Shown piece by piece: positions 8,861 through 17,177 of a DNA stretch of 64,000 nt (positions within the stretch are counted from its first letter, which is position 1; the number at the start of each line of letters is the position of its first letter). The translations under genes and the position numbers were made by a program. This DNA comes from Methanobrevibacter ruminantium (lineage in GTDB: Archaea > Methanobacteriota > Methanobacteria > Methanobacteriales > Methanobacteriaceae). The stretch covers positions 128,412-192,411 of the forward strand of contig NZ_JAEDCO010000001.1 in the NCBI RefSeq assembly GCF_016294135.1, written 5' to 3'. Under the pieces are notes generated by a model, which was not told where the DNA came from, ran no database searches, and worked only from the letters and a program-made list of their open reading frames with translations.

Positions 8861-8930
8861 TAAAAAGATATAAAATGATGGGTTTTATATTTTTACCACA
8901 AAATTAATTAAATATTAAAGAGGTATAAAA

Positions 8931-9221
8931 ATGCAAAGATCCAGAGGATTTAAAAGTAGAAGTAGAAAAAAATTGACCAAAAGAGTAAGACCTGGTCGTG
9001 CAAATCCAATTACCAGAAGAATTCAACAATTCGAAAATGGTGATATGGTACACATTATCATCGACCCAAGTATCCAAAAAGGCCAACCTCATTCCAGATT
9101 CCATGGAAAAACCGCTAAAGTAATGGACAAAAAAGGTAAAGCTTACATACTTGCATTAAAAGATGGTAATAAAGCAAAAGAATTAATCGTTACTCCAGAA
9201 CACTTAAAATTACAAGAGTGA
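8931..9221 (+). CDS. rpl21e: 50S ribosomal protein L21e
   Basis: L21e is an archaeal/eukaryotic large-subunit protein. The 96-residue chain matches throughout, with the basic N terminus MQRSRGFKSRSRKKLTK, the VHIIIDPSIQKGQPHSRFHG core and an SH3-like fold expected. The start follows AAGAGGTATAAAA. The TGA stop at 9219-9221 overlaps the region of the rpoF start, so the two are translationally linked. This opens a cluster conserved in euryarchaea: L21e, RpoF, DUF655, KsgA, HemK-like methyltransferase. Confidence 0.97.
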   Translation: MQRSRGFKSRSRKKLTKRVRPGRANPITRRIQQFENGDMVHIIIDPSIQKGQPHSRFHGKTAKVMDKKGKAYILALKDGNKAKELIVTPEHLKLQE

Positions 9222-9226
9222 GTACA

Positions 9227-9577
9227 ATGATTGGGAAAAAAACATTAGAAACAGAACCAATACCTGCAGCTAAAGTGAAAGAAATTCTTGAAGAGTTTTC
9301 AGAAAAACATGAACTTAGTTATGAACAAAATTTAACTTTAGCTCATGTAACTAATCTAAATAAACTTTCCCTTGAAGATACTGAAAAATTAATCGAAGAA
9401 CTTGAAGCTTACGTCGACCACAAGCAAGCTGTTCGTATAGCAGACATTGTGCCAAGAGACATGGCGGACTTAAGATTAATTTTCGCAAAAGAAAGAAATG
9501 CTCCTTCAAACGATGAAATGAAGGAAATTCTTGAAATTTTAGAAAAATATGATATTGAAGAAGATTTATTCTTATAA
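9227..9577 (+). CDS. rpoF: DNA-directed RNA polymerase subunit F (Rpb4-like)
   Basis: RpoF pairs with RpoE to form the stalk of archaeal RNA polymerase. The roughly 116-residue protein is an acidic helical chain with the C-terminal HRDC-like region (KQAVRIADIVPRDMADLRLI). I start it at the ATG at 9227 (MIGKKTLETEP), the form usual in the family. A GTG at 9218 overlapping the L21e stop would add three residues. Either way it is translationally coupled to rpl21e. Confidence 0.93.
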   Translation: MIGKKTLETEPIPAAKVKEILEEFSEKHELSYEQNLTLAHVTNLNKLSLEDTEKLIEELEAYVDHKQAVRIADIVPRDMADLRLIFAKERNAPSNDEMKEILEILEKYDIEEDLFL

Positions 9578-9732
9578 ATCTCTTTAAATCAAATTATTTT
9601 TCTATTTTTATTCTTCAATGCAGAGATTACTTTTTAACAATTTTTACTACTTTTAGCTATTTCTTATTTTTATTAGAAAATACAATTTCACTATTTTTTA
9701 AATATTTTTTAAATTTCTTAATTTTTTTAGAT

Positions 9733-9780
9733 TTTACTAATTAATTTACTAATTAATTTACTAATTATTTTACTAATTTC
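9733..9780. repeat. Four tandem 12-bp repeats
   Basis: The unit TTTACTAATTAA is present as two exact copies followed by two near-copies (ending AATTAT and AATTTC), 48 bp in all. It lies in the ~430-bp gap between rpoF and the DUF655 gene. That gap is otherwise A/T-rich, with TATA-like words near 9870-9890 before the downstream gene. The repeat is probably slippage-prone simple sequence. No spacers, so not CRISPR. Confidence 0.8.
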
Positions 9781-10006
9781 ATTTTTTTAAAATTCACATT
9801 AAACTTCACTTAATTTTGCTATTTTTAACAAAAAAGAATAAAATTATAAATATTAATAAGATTAAAATATACTAATATTATATTAAAAAATTAAATAATA
9901 ATTTAAAAAAATAAATTATTACAAAAAATTAATCGTAAGGAATTAGCAAAATAAAAAGAAGATTTGCTAGAACTAATAAACATTAAAATTAAAATGAGGT
10001 GAAAAT

Positions 10007-10744
10007 ATGGATAATCCAAACATTGATAATCCGAATCCAAAAAAAGAGGAGTACGTAATTATCTTAGATTATCTTAAATTTGGGTATGTAAATCCAGAAA
10101 GACCAACTGCTCATGGCAAACCTATTGCACAAGCTATTGGAGTAGACAAATTCACATTAATCGAAGTTACCCCTAAAGAAGGTGTTGATTTAGATATTCA
10201 TGACAAAGTCTATATAGGATCTGGAAAAAGAGATAAAGTGAACAGAGTAAAAGGATTATTAGACTTTGAAAACTTAACTGCAACCAGTAGAATCGAATTG
10301 GAATATGCAATTAAGGAAATCATTTTGGCTCATGAAGACATTTATGTAAAATTCTTCAATGAAATCGATTCACTTAACATTAAAATGCATAAATTGGAGC
10401 TAATCCCAGGTATTGGTAAAAAGCACACTCAAATGATTTTGGAAGAGCGTAAAAAAGAGCCTTTCAAAAGCTTTGAAGACTTGAAGGAAAGAGTCCCTCT
10501 ACTTGGAGAACCTGTGGATATGCTTGCAAAAAGAGTCAGATTAGAACTTGATACAACTACCGTCAAAAGAGGTAAAAACAAGTATTACATCTTTACCCAA
10601 GTTCCTTCTAGACACCCTTCCAACAGAAAGAAAAAATTCAACAAAGGCAGAGGAAGAGGTAGAAACAATAGGAACAAAGGTAGAAAACCAAATAACAGAG
10701 GCAAAAAACCTCAAAACAAACCAAATTCCGAAAACAAGGAATAA
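10007..10744 (+). CDS. DUF655 nucleic-acid-binding protein
   Basis: This 245-residue protein belongs to the archaeal DUF655 family. An N-terminal OB-like region (EYVIILDYLKFGYV to VYIGSGKRDKV) is followed by a helix-hairpin-helix segment, LELIPGIGKKHTQMIL, of the kind that binds nucleic acid without sequence preference. The last 40 residues are an Arg/Lys/Asn/Gly-rich basic tail that would also bind RNA or DNA. The start follows GAGGTGAAAAT. Its place beside rpoF and ksgA is conserved in euryarchaea and hints at a role linked to ribosome or transcription, but the function is not established. Confidence 0.9.
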   Translation: MDNPNIDNPNPKKEEYVIILDYLKFGYVNPERPTAHGKPIAQAIGVDKFTLIEVTPKEGVDLDIHDKVYIGSGKRDKVNRVKGLLDFENLTATSRIELEYAIKEIILAHEDIYVKFFNEIDSLNIKMHKLELIPGIGKKHTQMILEERKKEPFKSFEDLKERVPLLGEPVDMLAKRVRLELDTTTVKRGKNKYYIFTQVPSRHPSNRKKKFNKGRGRGRNNRNKGRKPNNRGKKPQNKPNSENKE

Positions 10745-10751
10745 AATTCCT

Positions 10752-10800
10752 GAGTGAAACTCTAAAAAGAGTTGAACTCATTTTTCTATTTTTTTAATTT
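10752..10800 (+). terminator. Hairpin plus T-rich terminator after the DUF655 gene
   Basis: GAGT pairs with ACTC and AACTCT (10758-10763) with AGAGTT (10768-10773) around AAAA. The two helices are separated by a symmetrical internal loop with GA on both sides, which would form tandem sheared G-A pairs. A T-rich stretch with T5 and T7 runs follows. The position, directly after the stop codon, fits an intrinsic terminator. Confidence 0.7.
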
Positions 10801-10876
10801 TTTATTTTTTTAAAATGTAATCATCAATGATTTTCATATGATAAACTACTATTTTAATGGCTAAAAAGGTGATTAG

Positions 10877-11746
10877 TTGACTGAAAGAATATCCTTAGCT
10901 AAAGAGACTAAACAAATATTGCAGGAAAATGGGATTATCTTAAATAAGAATTTAGGTCAGAATTACCTTATAGATGACTTCAAAAGAAAGAAAATCATTG
11001 AATATGCAAAGCTTACAAAAGAGGATACTGTACTTGAAATTGGTCCAGGTATCGGAACCTTGACAATTGAACTTGCAAAGAAAGCAGGAAAAGTAATAGC
11101 TATAGAGCAAGACACCGCTATTTTTAACATATTAAAGAAACGTTTGGAAAAAGAGAAAATCGATAATGTGGAACTTATCAACGGCGATGCAGTTAAGGTA
11201 GATTTCCCAGAATTCAATAAAATCGTTTCAAACCTTCCTTATCAAATATCATCCTCTATAAGCTTTAAATTCCTGGAACATGAATTTGACCTTGCAATTC
11301 TAATGTATCAGAAAGAATTTGCAGATAGGATGAATGGAAAAGTGGGAACAAAGCAATATTCCAGACTTTCTGCCATGCTATACTTTAAAGCGAATGTCAA
11401 GTTCCTAACAAAAGTTTCACCGGAATCATTCATACCATCCCCTAAGGTAGACTCTTCTGTTGTGGAATTAAAGCGAAAAGAAAATAAAATAGCAGATGAT
11501 GACTTTAAGGTCTATTCAAAAGTCGTTAAGGCATTATTCCAACATAGAAACAAAAAGGCACGGAATGCATTAATTGATTCAAGACATATAATTGGCTTTA
11601 AAGACAAAAAGCAATTGAAATCTATCTTAAACGATTTGGAAGATGAAAATCCAAGAATCAAGGAATTGTTATTAGAAAGAACAATTAATCTATCTCCAAA
11701 AAGCATTATGGAACTATCTATCTTATTAAAAGATCATATTGACTAA
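10877..11746 (+). CDS. ksgA: 16S rRNA adenine dimethyltransferase KsgA/Dim1
   Basis: KsgA dimethylates two adjacent adenosines in helix 45 of 16S rRNA late in small-subunit assembly. The 289-residue protein has NLGQNYLID near its start, the SAM-binding motif VLEIGPGIGTLTIEL, and the catalytic NLPYQISSSI. The start codon is a TTG at 10877, supported by the AAAGGTGATTAG ribosome site just upstream; no ATG fits. The HemK-like gene follows 49 bp downstream. Family and function are clear. Confidence 0.95.
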   Translation: MTERISLAKETKQILQENGIILNKNLGQNYLIDDFKRKKIIEYAKLTKEDTVLEIGPGIGTLTIELAKKAGKVIAIEQDTAIFNILKKRLEKEKIDNVELINGDAVKVDFPEFNKIVSNLPYQISSSISFKFLEHEFDLAILMYQKEFADRMNGKVGTKQYSRLSAMLYFKANVKFLTKVSPESFIPSPKVDSSVVELKRKENKIADDDFKVYSKVVKALFQHRNKKARNALIDSRHIIGFKDKKQLKSILNDLEDENPRIKELLLERTINLSPKSIMELSILLKDHID

Positions 11747-11795
11747 GGGCATGAATGAAAATTCAAAATGCTAAAAACCTAATTGAGGATTATTT

Positions 11796-12386
11796 ATGAG
11801 AATGGGAAAATTTGAAATAGAAACTGATGATTTGGTTTACATCCCTTCAGATGACACTTTCCTTTTGGCTGAAAATCTTGAAATAAAAGAAGGGCAGAGC
11901 GTACTTGAAATTGGTACAGGATCAGGCCTTGTTTCAATGTATGCAAGCCTATTAACCGATGATGTTACAGCAACTGACATCAACTACAATGCCCTTGAAC
12001 TTGCAGAGAAAAATTTCAAGCTCAACAATATCAACACCATAAAACTTGAGTTCGGTGATCTCTTTGAGCCTGTAAAAGATAAGAAATTTGATGTTATACT
12101 ATTTAATACTCCATATCTCCCTACCGATTCAGATGACATTATCAATGACGATTTAAATTATGCATTTGACGGTGGATTAGATGGAAGGAAAGTCATTGAC
12201 AGGTTCATTAATGAAGTCTCCAATCATTTAAATGATAAAGGAATTGTGCAGATAATTCAATCATCATTATCTGACAATAACAGGACATTGGATATGTTTG
12301 ATAGGAATGGATTCGTTGCAGAAATAGCTGAAAGCGAGAAGTTCTTCTTTGAAGAGATTGTCTTGATAAACGCATATAAAATCTAA
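11796..12386 (+). CDS. HemK/Mtq2-like SAM-dependent methyltransferase
   Basis: The 196-residue Rossmann methyltransferase has motif I VLEIGTGSGLVSMYA and the active-site motif FNTPYLP. Its closest functional group should be archaeal/eukaryotic Mtq2-type enzymes that methylate the glutamine of release factor aRF1. The canonical tetrapeptide in that group is NPPY; here it is NTPY, a conservative but notable change. Length and gene context (after ksgA) match the archaeal ortholog. The start is an ATG at 11796 with a weak GAGGAT site. Glutamine methylation is inferred. Confidence 0.85.
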   Translation: MRMGKFEIETDDLVYIPSDDTFLLAENLEIKEGQSVLEIGTGSGLVSMYASLLTDDVTATDINYNALELAEKNFKLNNINTIKLEFGDLFEPVKDKKFDVILFNTPYLPTDSDDIINDDLNYAFDGGLDGRKVIDRFINEVSNHLNDKGIVQIIQSSLSDNNRTLDMFDRNGFVAEIAESEKFFFEEIVLINAYKI

Positions 12387-12414
12387 ACATTAAAATCAAA
12401 ATTCTAATGATAAA

Positions 12415-13029
12415 ATGAATTCTGAAAACACCAATACAAGACCACAGTTAACAAAAGACCTAAAAAGTGAAGACTTTAAGGAATACTATTTTTTAAAAAA
12501 GGAATTAAAAGATTTTTGTAAAAAAGAGGGGTTAAAGGTTAGCGGAAGTAAAAATCAATTAGAAGAAAGGATTATTTACTATCTCGATACTGGGAAATCC
12601 TTAGATAATTCAAGATCTATCAAAAATAAAAATAATTATTCCAAATCTAATTCAAACAAAGCCACCACTTCTGAAGAAATCACATTGGATTCCATTTTAG
12701 GTGAAAACTTCAAATGCAGTGAAGATAAAAGAGAATTCTTTGAAAAAGAAATAGGAGAAGGATTCAAATTTAAGGTAAAGTTCCAAAAATGGTTAAAGAC
12801 AAATCCGGATAATACATATCAGGATGCAATCAATGCTTATCATGAACTACAAAACTCAAATGAGAAAACCAAAATAGACAAGCAATTCCAATACAATCAA
12901 TACATACGTGATTTTTTCGACGATAATGATGATAAAACATTAAATGATGCCATAAAATGTTGGAAATATAAAAAAAGCATTAAAGGACACAATAAATATG
13001 AAAAATCTGATTTAGATATATTAAACTAA
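12415..13029 (+). CDS. SAP-domain protein with DUF6434-like C terminus
   Basis: The 204-residue protein begins with RPQLTKDLKSEDFKEYYF and continues through FCKKEGLKVSGSKNQLEERI, a SAP-like helix-extension-helix motif that typically binds DNA. A charged Ser/Asn/Lys linker (about 70-90) follows. The C-terminal half, from KREFFEKEIGEGFKFKVKF through TYQDAINAYHEL, resembles the DUF6434/SAP family found scattered in bacteria and methanogens. It follows the HemK-like gene by 28 bp but is not part of the conserved cluster, so it may be an accessory addition. Biological role unknown. Confidence 0.75.
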   Translation: MNSENTNTRPQLTKDLKSEDFKEYYFLKKELKDFCKKEGLKVSGSKNQLEERIIYYLDTGKSLDNSRSIKNKNNYSKSNSNKATTSEEITLDSILGENFKCSEDKREFFEKEIGEGFKFKVKFQKWLKTNPDNTYQDAINAYHELQNSNEKTKIDKQFQYNQYIRDFFDDNDDKTLNDAIKCWKYKKSIKGHNKYEKSDLDILN

Positions 13030-13135
13030 ACATAATTGTATATATTAAATTAATTAAGAAAATATTTAAAAATTTAAAAATCCTATTTAATCATATAATC
13101 TAGCAAAATTAATCAAAATTGGAGATGGATGATTT

Positions 13136-13864
13136 ATGAATTTAGAGGAGAAAAATTCAAGAGAAATAGAAGACTTTCTTAAATCAAAAGGTGCAGAAGT
13201 AGTTGGTTTTGCTAGTTTAGAAGGTATAAGAAACGTTCCAAAGGAGTATCCAAACAGCATTTTAATAGGTATCCCAATAGAAAAGGAAGCATTGAAAACC
13301 ATTTATACCGATGACCAGTCCACATATGTTGAAGCCATGAAAAGTTTGGCATTGAAACTGAATGACATAGTTCTTGAAGGTGAAGATTACATTAAGGAAA
13401 ACATGAATTACAATGCATTGGCAATGTCACGTGAAAGGATTGCTAAGGATTTTGAGGGTTTGGCAAGCAAAATCCCTCATAAGACAACAGGTACAAGATC
13501 TGGACTTGGCTGGATAGGAAGATGTGCATTGCTCATCAGCCCAACTTATGGGGCAGCACTTAGATTATCCACAATTCTTACTGACATGCCTATAAAAGTA
13601 GGCACCCCAATAGATGATTCATTATGTGATGACTGTACAGATTGCCAAGACGTTTGTCCGGTTGATGCAATACATGAAGTTAAATGGGACTCCAGAAAAG
13701 AAAGGGAAGAGTACTTCGATGCAGAAAAATGCTTTGAATTCATAAAGAAGGAAATGCAAAGAACTCATGGAAAGAGCTTATGTGCAAAATGTGGTCTGGC
13801 TTGCCCTTACACTAAAGAATACTTAGGAATAGAAACCGACAGGGATTTAATTAAGGAAATATGA
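13136..13864 (+). CDS. Epoxyqueuosine reductase (QueG)-like 4Fe-4S protein
   Basis: The 242-residue protein carries a two-cluster ferredoxin region: CDDCTDCQDVCP (about residues 163-174) and, near the end, CAKCGLACPYTKEYLG. Upstream, GTRSGLGWIGRCALLIS is typical of the QueG/reductive-dehalogenase-like family. The chain is shorter than QueG and lacks its C-terminal HEAT repeats; archaea make archaeosine rather than queuosine, so QueG activity itself is unlikely. It is best called an iron-sulfur oxidoreductase of unknown substrate. The start follows a GGAGATGGATGAT ribosome site. Confidence 0.8.
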   Translation: MNLEEKNSREIEDFLKSKGAEVVGFASLEGIRNVPKEYPNSILIGIPIEKEALKTIYTDDQSTYVEAMKSLALKLNDIVLEGEDYIKENMNYNALAMSRERIAKDFEGLASKIPHKTTGTRSGLGWIGRCALLISPTYGAALRLSTILTDMPIKVGTPIDDSLCDDCTDCQDVCPVDAIHEVKWDSRKEREEYFDAEKCFEFIKKEMQRTHGKSLCAKCGLACPYTKEYLGIETDRDLIKEI

Positions 13865-13902
13865 TTTAAAATCTAATTAATTTTAATTTGCTTCTTTGAA
13901 TA

Positions 13903-14145
13903 GGCGTTATAGGGGGTTTTGCTATTTTTAATGGAAGTCCATTAGATTTTTACAAAGAAGAACTGCCCAGATTCACGATTTTATCAAGAAACATTTTGAA
14001 TTATTTGAAAGAGGGAAAAACACTTGAAGAAGCTTGCGCTAAGGCAGGTGTTGTTCAAAATGAGTTGAATATTTGGAAGCTTTGGGCAGATAAAGGTTTG
14101 CAGCCTTATGCAGATTTCTTTAGAGAAATTCAAAATTATAGATGA
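13903..14145 (+). pseudogene. Headless remnant with terminase-like helix-turn-helix
   Basis: The frame is open after a TGA at 13897-13899 and runs to a TGA at 14143-14145, about 80 residues, with no ATG, GTG or TTG near its beginning. The translation looks like real protein, not noise: NYLKEGKTLEEACAKAGV then IWKLWADKGLQPYADFF, which resembles small helix-turn-helix modules seen in phage small terminases and at the C terminus of some methanogen zinc-ribbon proteins. It is most likely the surviving 3' end of a decayed gene. An alternative is initiation at an ATT at 13921-13923, a few bases after a GGGGG run. Confidence 0.5.
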
Positions 14146-14320
14146 TTTCAACAAGATATGAAAATAAATTGCAATTTGAAAAAATAATTAAAAATAAAGT
14201 TTAAAGAATATAATAAAAATATCAAAAGAATTTTAAAAAATAATTAAAAGTTTAAAGAATATAATAAGAATAAAAAAAGAATTAAAAAAAATAGAAAAAT
14301 TTATTTAAAATTAAATAAAT

Positions 14321-15184
14321 TTATTGGATTTCAGCATTGAAGACCAATGCTGCAGGTCCTTTCATGAATGCTCCGAGTTCTCCGTCCTCTTCATAGACAT
14401 TAAACTCTAAGTCTCCACCAGGTAAGTGAAGAAGAACTTCATTATCAAAAAGACCTAATTTTACACCAGCAAGGGCCGTTGAAGTTGCACCGGTACCACA
14501 TGCAAGTGTAACACCAGCACCACGTTCCCAAGTTCTCATTTTTCCTTCATTCTTGCTTATAACTTCAACAAAATGAACATTGATCTTTTCTGGGAATACT
14601 TCATGGCATTCAATAGCTGGGCCATATTTGTCAATGTCAATAGCATCAACATCATCAACAAAGAGGATTGCATGAGGATTTCCAACATTGACACAAGTTG
14701 CCTTGAAGGTGGTGTCAATAACATCAAGGTCACCGTCGACAAACTCCTCTGAATCTGCAATCATTGGAATTTGTGGAACTTTGAATGTTGATTTGCCCAT
14801 ATTGACCTTAAAGAGAACAGGTTCACCATCTTCTACAGTAATTTCAATGGTCTTGATACCTGATTTGGTTTCAACGGTCATTGTTTCCTTTTCAACGATT
14901 TTATTTCTGTAAACGAAATCTCCGAAACAACGGATACCATTTCCACACATTTCAGCTTCAGATCCATCTGGATTGAACATCCTGTATCCAATGTCTGCCA
15001 CTTCAGATGGCACTACAAATAATACTCCATCTCCACCCACACCAAAGTTTCTGTGGCATAATTGTCTGCATGCTTCAGCTTTGTCTGCTTCTGGAATTTG
15101 TTCCCCTTGACTTTCATCTATAATAGGGAAATCATTACCGATACCATGCATTTTAGAGAATTTTAAACCTTTTAAATCTACCAT
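14321..15184 (-). CDS. dapF: Diaminopimelate epimerase
   Basis: DapF interconverts LL- and meso-diaminopimelate in lysine synthesis using two cysteines as acid/base without a cofactor. Both cysteine motifs are present: EMCGNGIRCFG and ACGTGATSTALAG. The opening FSKMHGIGNDFPIID is the usual N-terminal signature, and 287 residues is normal. The start follows AAGGTGATAGA. It lies 16 bp after lysA and would be co-transcribed with it. Confidence 0.97.
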   Translation of the reverse strand: MVDLKGLKFSKMHGIGNDFPIIDESQGEQIPEADKAEACRQLCHRNFGVGGDGVLFVVPSEVADIGYRMFNPDGSEAEMCGNGIRCFGDFVYRNKIVEKETMTVETKSGIKTIEITVEDGEPVLFKVNMGKSTFKVPQIPMIADSEEFVDGDLDVIDTTFKATCVNVGNPHAILFVDDVDAIDIDKYGPAIECHEVFPEKINVHFVEVISKNEGKMRTWERGAGVTLACGTGATSTALAGVKLGLFDNEVLLHLPGGDLEFNVYEEDGELGAFMKGPAALVFNAEIQ

Positions 15185-15200
15185 TCTATCACCTTAACAT

Positions 15201-16484
15201 CTATTGTAAGTGGTCAGGAACAGATTGTTTTTCAAAGATGTCATCGTAGCTTTGTGCTTCACGGATTACGAAAGACTCTCCATTTTTAACAAGAATCTCT
15301 GCTGGAAGAGGTCTTGAGTTGTAATTGGAAGCCATAGTGTAACCGTATGCACCAGCATTCAAGATTCCTAAAATGTCTCCTTCTTCAATATCTGGAAGAG
15401 GTCTGTCTCTTGCAAACAAGTCACCGGATTCACAGACATTTCCTGCAACATCCACTTCTTGAGTTGGCTCTTCATTCATTTTGTTTGCAACTACAATGTG
15501 ATGGTAGGAATCATACATAGCAGGTCTGAGCAAGGTGTTGAATCCAGCATCTACACCGATGAATTTTCTGTAGCTTTCCTTTACACTGTTTACTTCAACT
15601 AAAATAACAGAAGCGTCACCTACAATGTATCTGCCTGGTTCAAGGTATAAGGTAGGTTCTCCCATATCAAACTCTTCTAATTTTTCTTTGAATAATTTGA
15701 CGTTTTCTTCTGCAAAGTGTTCCAAGTCAAGCAATTCTTCATCAGGAGTGTATGGAATTCCAACTCCTCCACCGAAGTCAATGAATTCAAAGTCAATTCC
15801 TGCTTCTTGGTGAACTTTTCCTGCAATGTTCATAGTGGATTCAATAGCTAATTTGAATGGTTCTGGGTCTAAAATACCTGAACCGATGTGAGAGTGCATA
15901 CCTACAGGTTCAAATCCTAATTCCTTAGCTAATTTGTAAATCTCTACAGCTTCGGTTTCCATAATACCGAATTTACTCATTTCTCCACCGGTAATGCAGT
16001 GACCGTGGTGACCAGCACCTACCATAGGGTTTACTCTGAATGAGATTTTTTTGCCATTAGGATCAATGCTTTCTGCAAGTCTTTTAAGTGCGGAAACTGA
16101 GTCAATGTTCAAGATTACATCTTCACTGTTTACGTAATCCATTTCATCGTTTCTAATGTTGTTTCCTGTAAATAGGATTCTGTCTCCAGAGAATCCCATT
16201 TTTTTACAGATGTATACTTCTCCAGGAGATACAGCATCAATGCAACATCCTTCTTCCTCAAGGATTTTTAAAACAGCGATGTTTGTATTTGCTTTACAAG
16301 CATAGAATACTTTGAATTTAGGATAAAATTTAGTGAAAGCGTTATAGAATCTGTTGTAGTTGTCCCTAATTCTTTCTTCATCAATTACATAGATAGGAGT
16401 GCCATACTGTTCTACAAGATCACATGCATCAGCACCGCCAATATCTAAATGGCCTTTGTCATTTATTTTTATATTTAAATCCAT
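15201..16484 (-). CDS. lysA: Diaminopimelate decarboxylase
   Basis: LysA removes CO2 from meso-diaminopimelate to give L-lysine, with pyridoxal phosphate bound by the Lys in VFYACKANTNI. HIGSG, the glycine-rich FIDFGGGVGIPY, and CESGDLFARDR near the other active-site half are all visible. The 427-residue length is typical. The start follows TATCGGAGGCACAAA. The order lysA-dapF makes one operon for the last two steps; lysine also goes into pseudomurein cross-links in these archaea. Confidence 0.97.
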   Translation of the reverse strand: MDLNIKINDKGHLDIGGADACDLVEQYGTPIYVIDEERIRDNYNRFYNAFTKFYPKFKVFYACKANTNIAVLKILEEEGCCIDAVSPGEVYICKKMGFSGDRILFTGNNIRNDEMDYVNSEDVILNIDSVSALKRLAESIDPNGKKISFRVNPMVGAGHHGHCITGGEMSKFGIMETEAVEIYKLAKELGFEPVGMHSHIGSGILDPEPFKLAIESTMNIAGKVHQEAGIDFEFIDFGGGVGIPYTPDEELLDLEHFAEENVKLFKEKLEEFDMGEPTLYLEPGRYIVGDASVILVEVNSVKESYRKFIGVDAGFNTLLRPAMYDSYHHIVVANKMNEEPTQEVDVAGNVCESGDLFARDRPLPDIEEGDILGILNAGAYGYTMASNYNSRPLPAEILVKNGESFVIREAQSYDDIFEKQSVPDHLQ

Positions 16485-16672
16485 TTTGTGCCTCCGATAA
16501 AAATAATATATAATGAATAATTATCTTTAATAATTATCTATAATAATCTAAAAATAAGTTTTCAATAAAATTCTATTTAAACTAATATATAAAATTATTT
16601 AAGGAAATTGATTCTCCGACGAAAAATTAATTTTATTAGGAAATTGAAACAAATAATACTATAGGTGAGAAA

Positions 16673-17110
16673 ATGAATGGTAAAAAGGACTGGGGATTGA
16701 CTGTAAGAGGAGTAGTTAGAGAAGGAGATAAGATACTAATCCTTAGAAGACATCCAAAATCAAGAAACAATCCTCATAAGTATGAGCTTCCTGGAGGAAA
16801 AGTGGATCCTGGCGAGTTCTTTGATGTGGCATTGATAAGGGAATTCAAGGAAGAGACTAACCTTGATGTTAATATAGAAAGCTTGTTTGAAGTTGTTCAA
16901 GATGAATTCATAAGCAGAAGAACAAATCAACCAATAAGCACAGTTCAATTGATGATGAATCTTGAAATATTGAGTGGAGAGCTTCAGATAAGCGATGAGC
17001 ATGATGATTTCAAATGGGTAAGCAATGAAGAATTAAAAGAGCTTTACAATGAGGATATGATTACTCCTACACTTAGAAAAACTTTAGAAAAAAGAGATTT
17101 TGAGATTTGA
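16673..17110 (+). CDS. Nudix hydrolase
   Basis: The 145-residue protein has a good Nudix box from GGKVDPGEFF through REFKEETNLDV. Conserved LRRHPKSRNNPHKYELPGG precedes it, similar to MutT-like and dGTP-type pyrophosphohydrolases. The substrate cannot be told from sequence. The start follows TAGGTGAGAAA. The gene is divergent from lysA; the 188-bp gap would hold both promoters. It is not closely similar to the other Nudix protein at 2007-2438. Confidence 0.88.
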   Translation: MNGKKDWGLTVRGVVREGDKILILRRHPKSRNNPHKYELPGGKVDPGEFFDVALIREFKEETNLDVNIESLFEVVQDEFISRRTNQPISTVQLMMNLEILSGELQISDEHDDFKWVSNEELKELYNEDMITPTLRKTLEKRDFEI

Positions 17111-17177
17111 ATAAATCCCATTATCTTTTTTAGTCTCTTAACTTTTTTTAATCTTAAAATTTTTTAAATTAAGCATA

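Noticed and set aside
9733..9780. Possible CRISPR-like repeat array
   Set aside because: The 12-bp units are directly tandem without spacers and are simple A/T-rich sequence.
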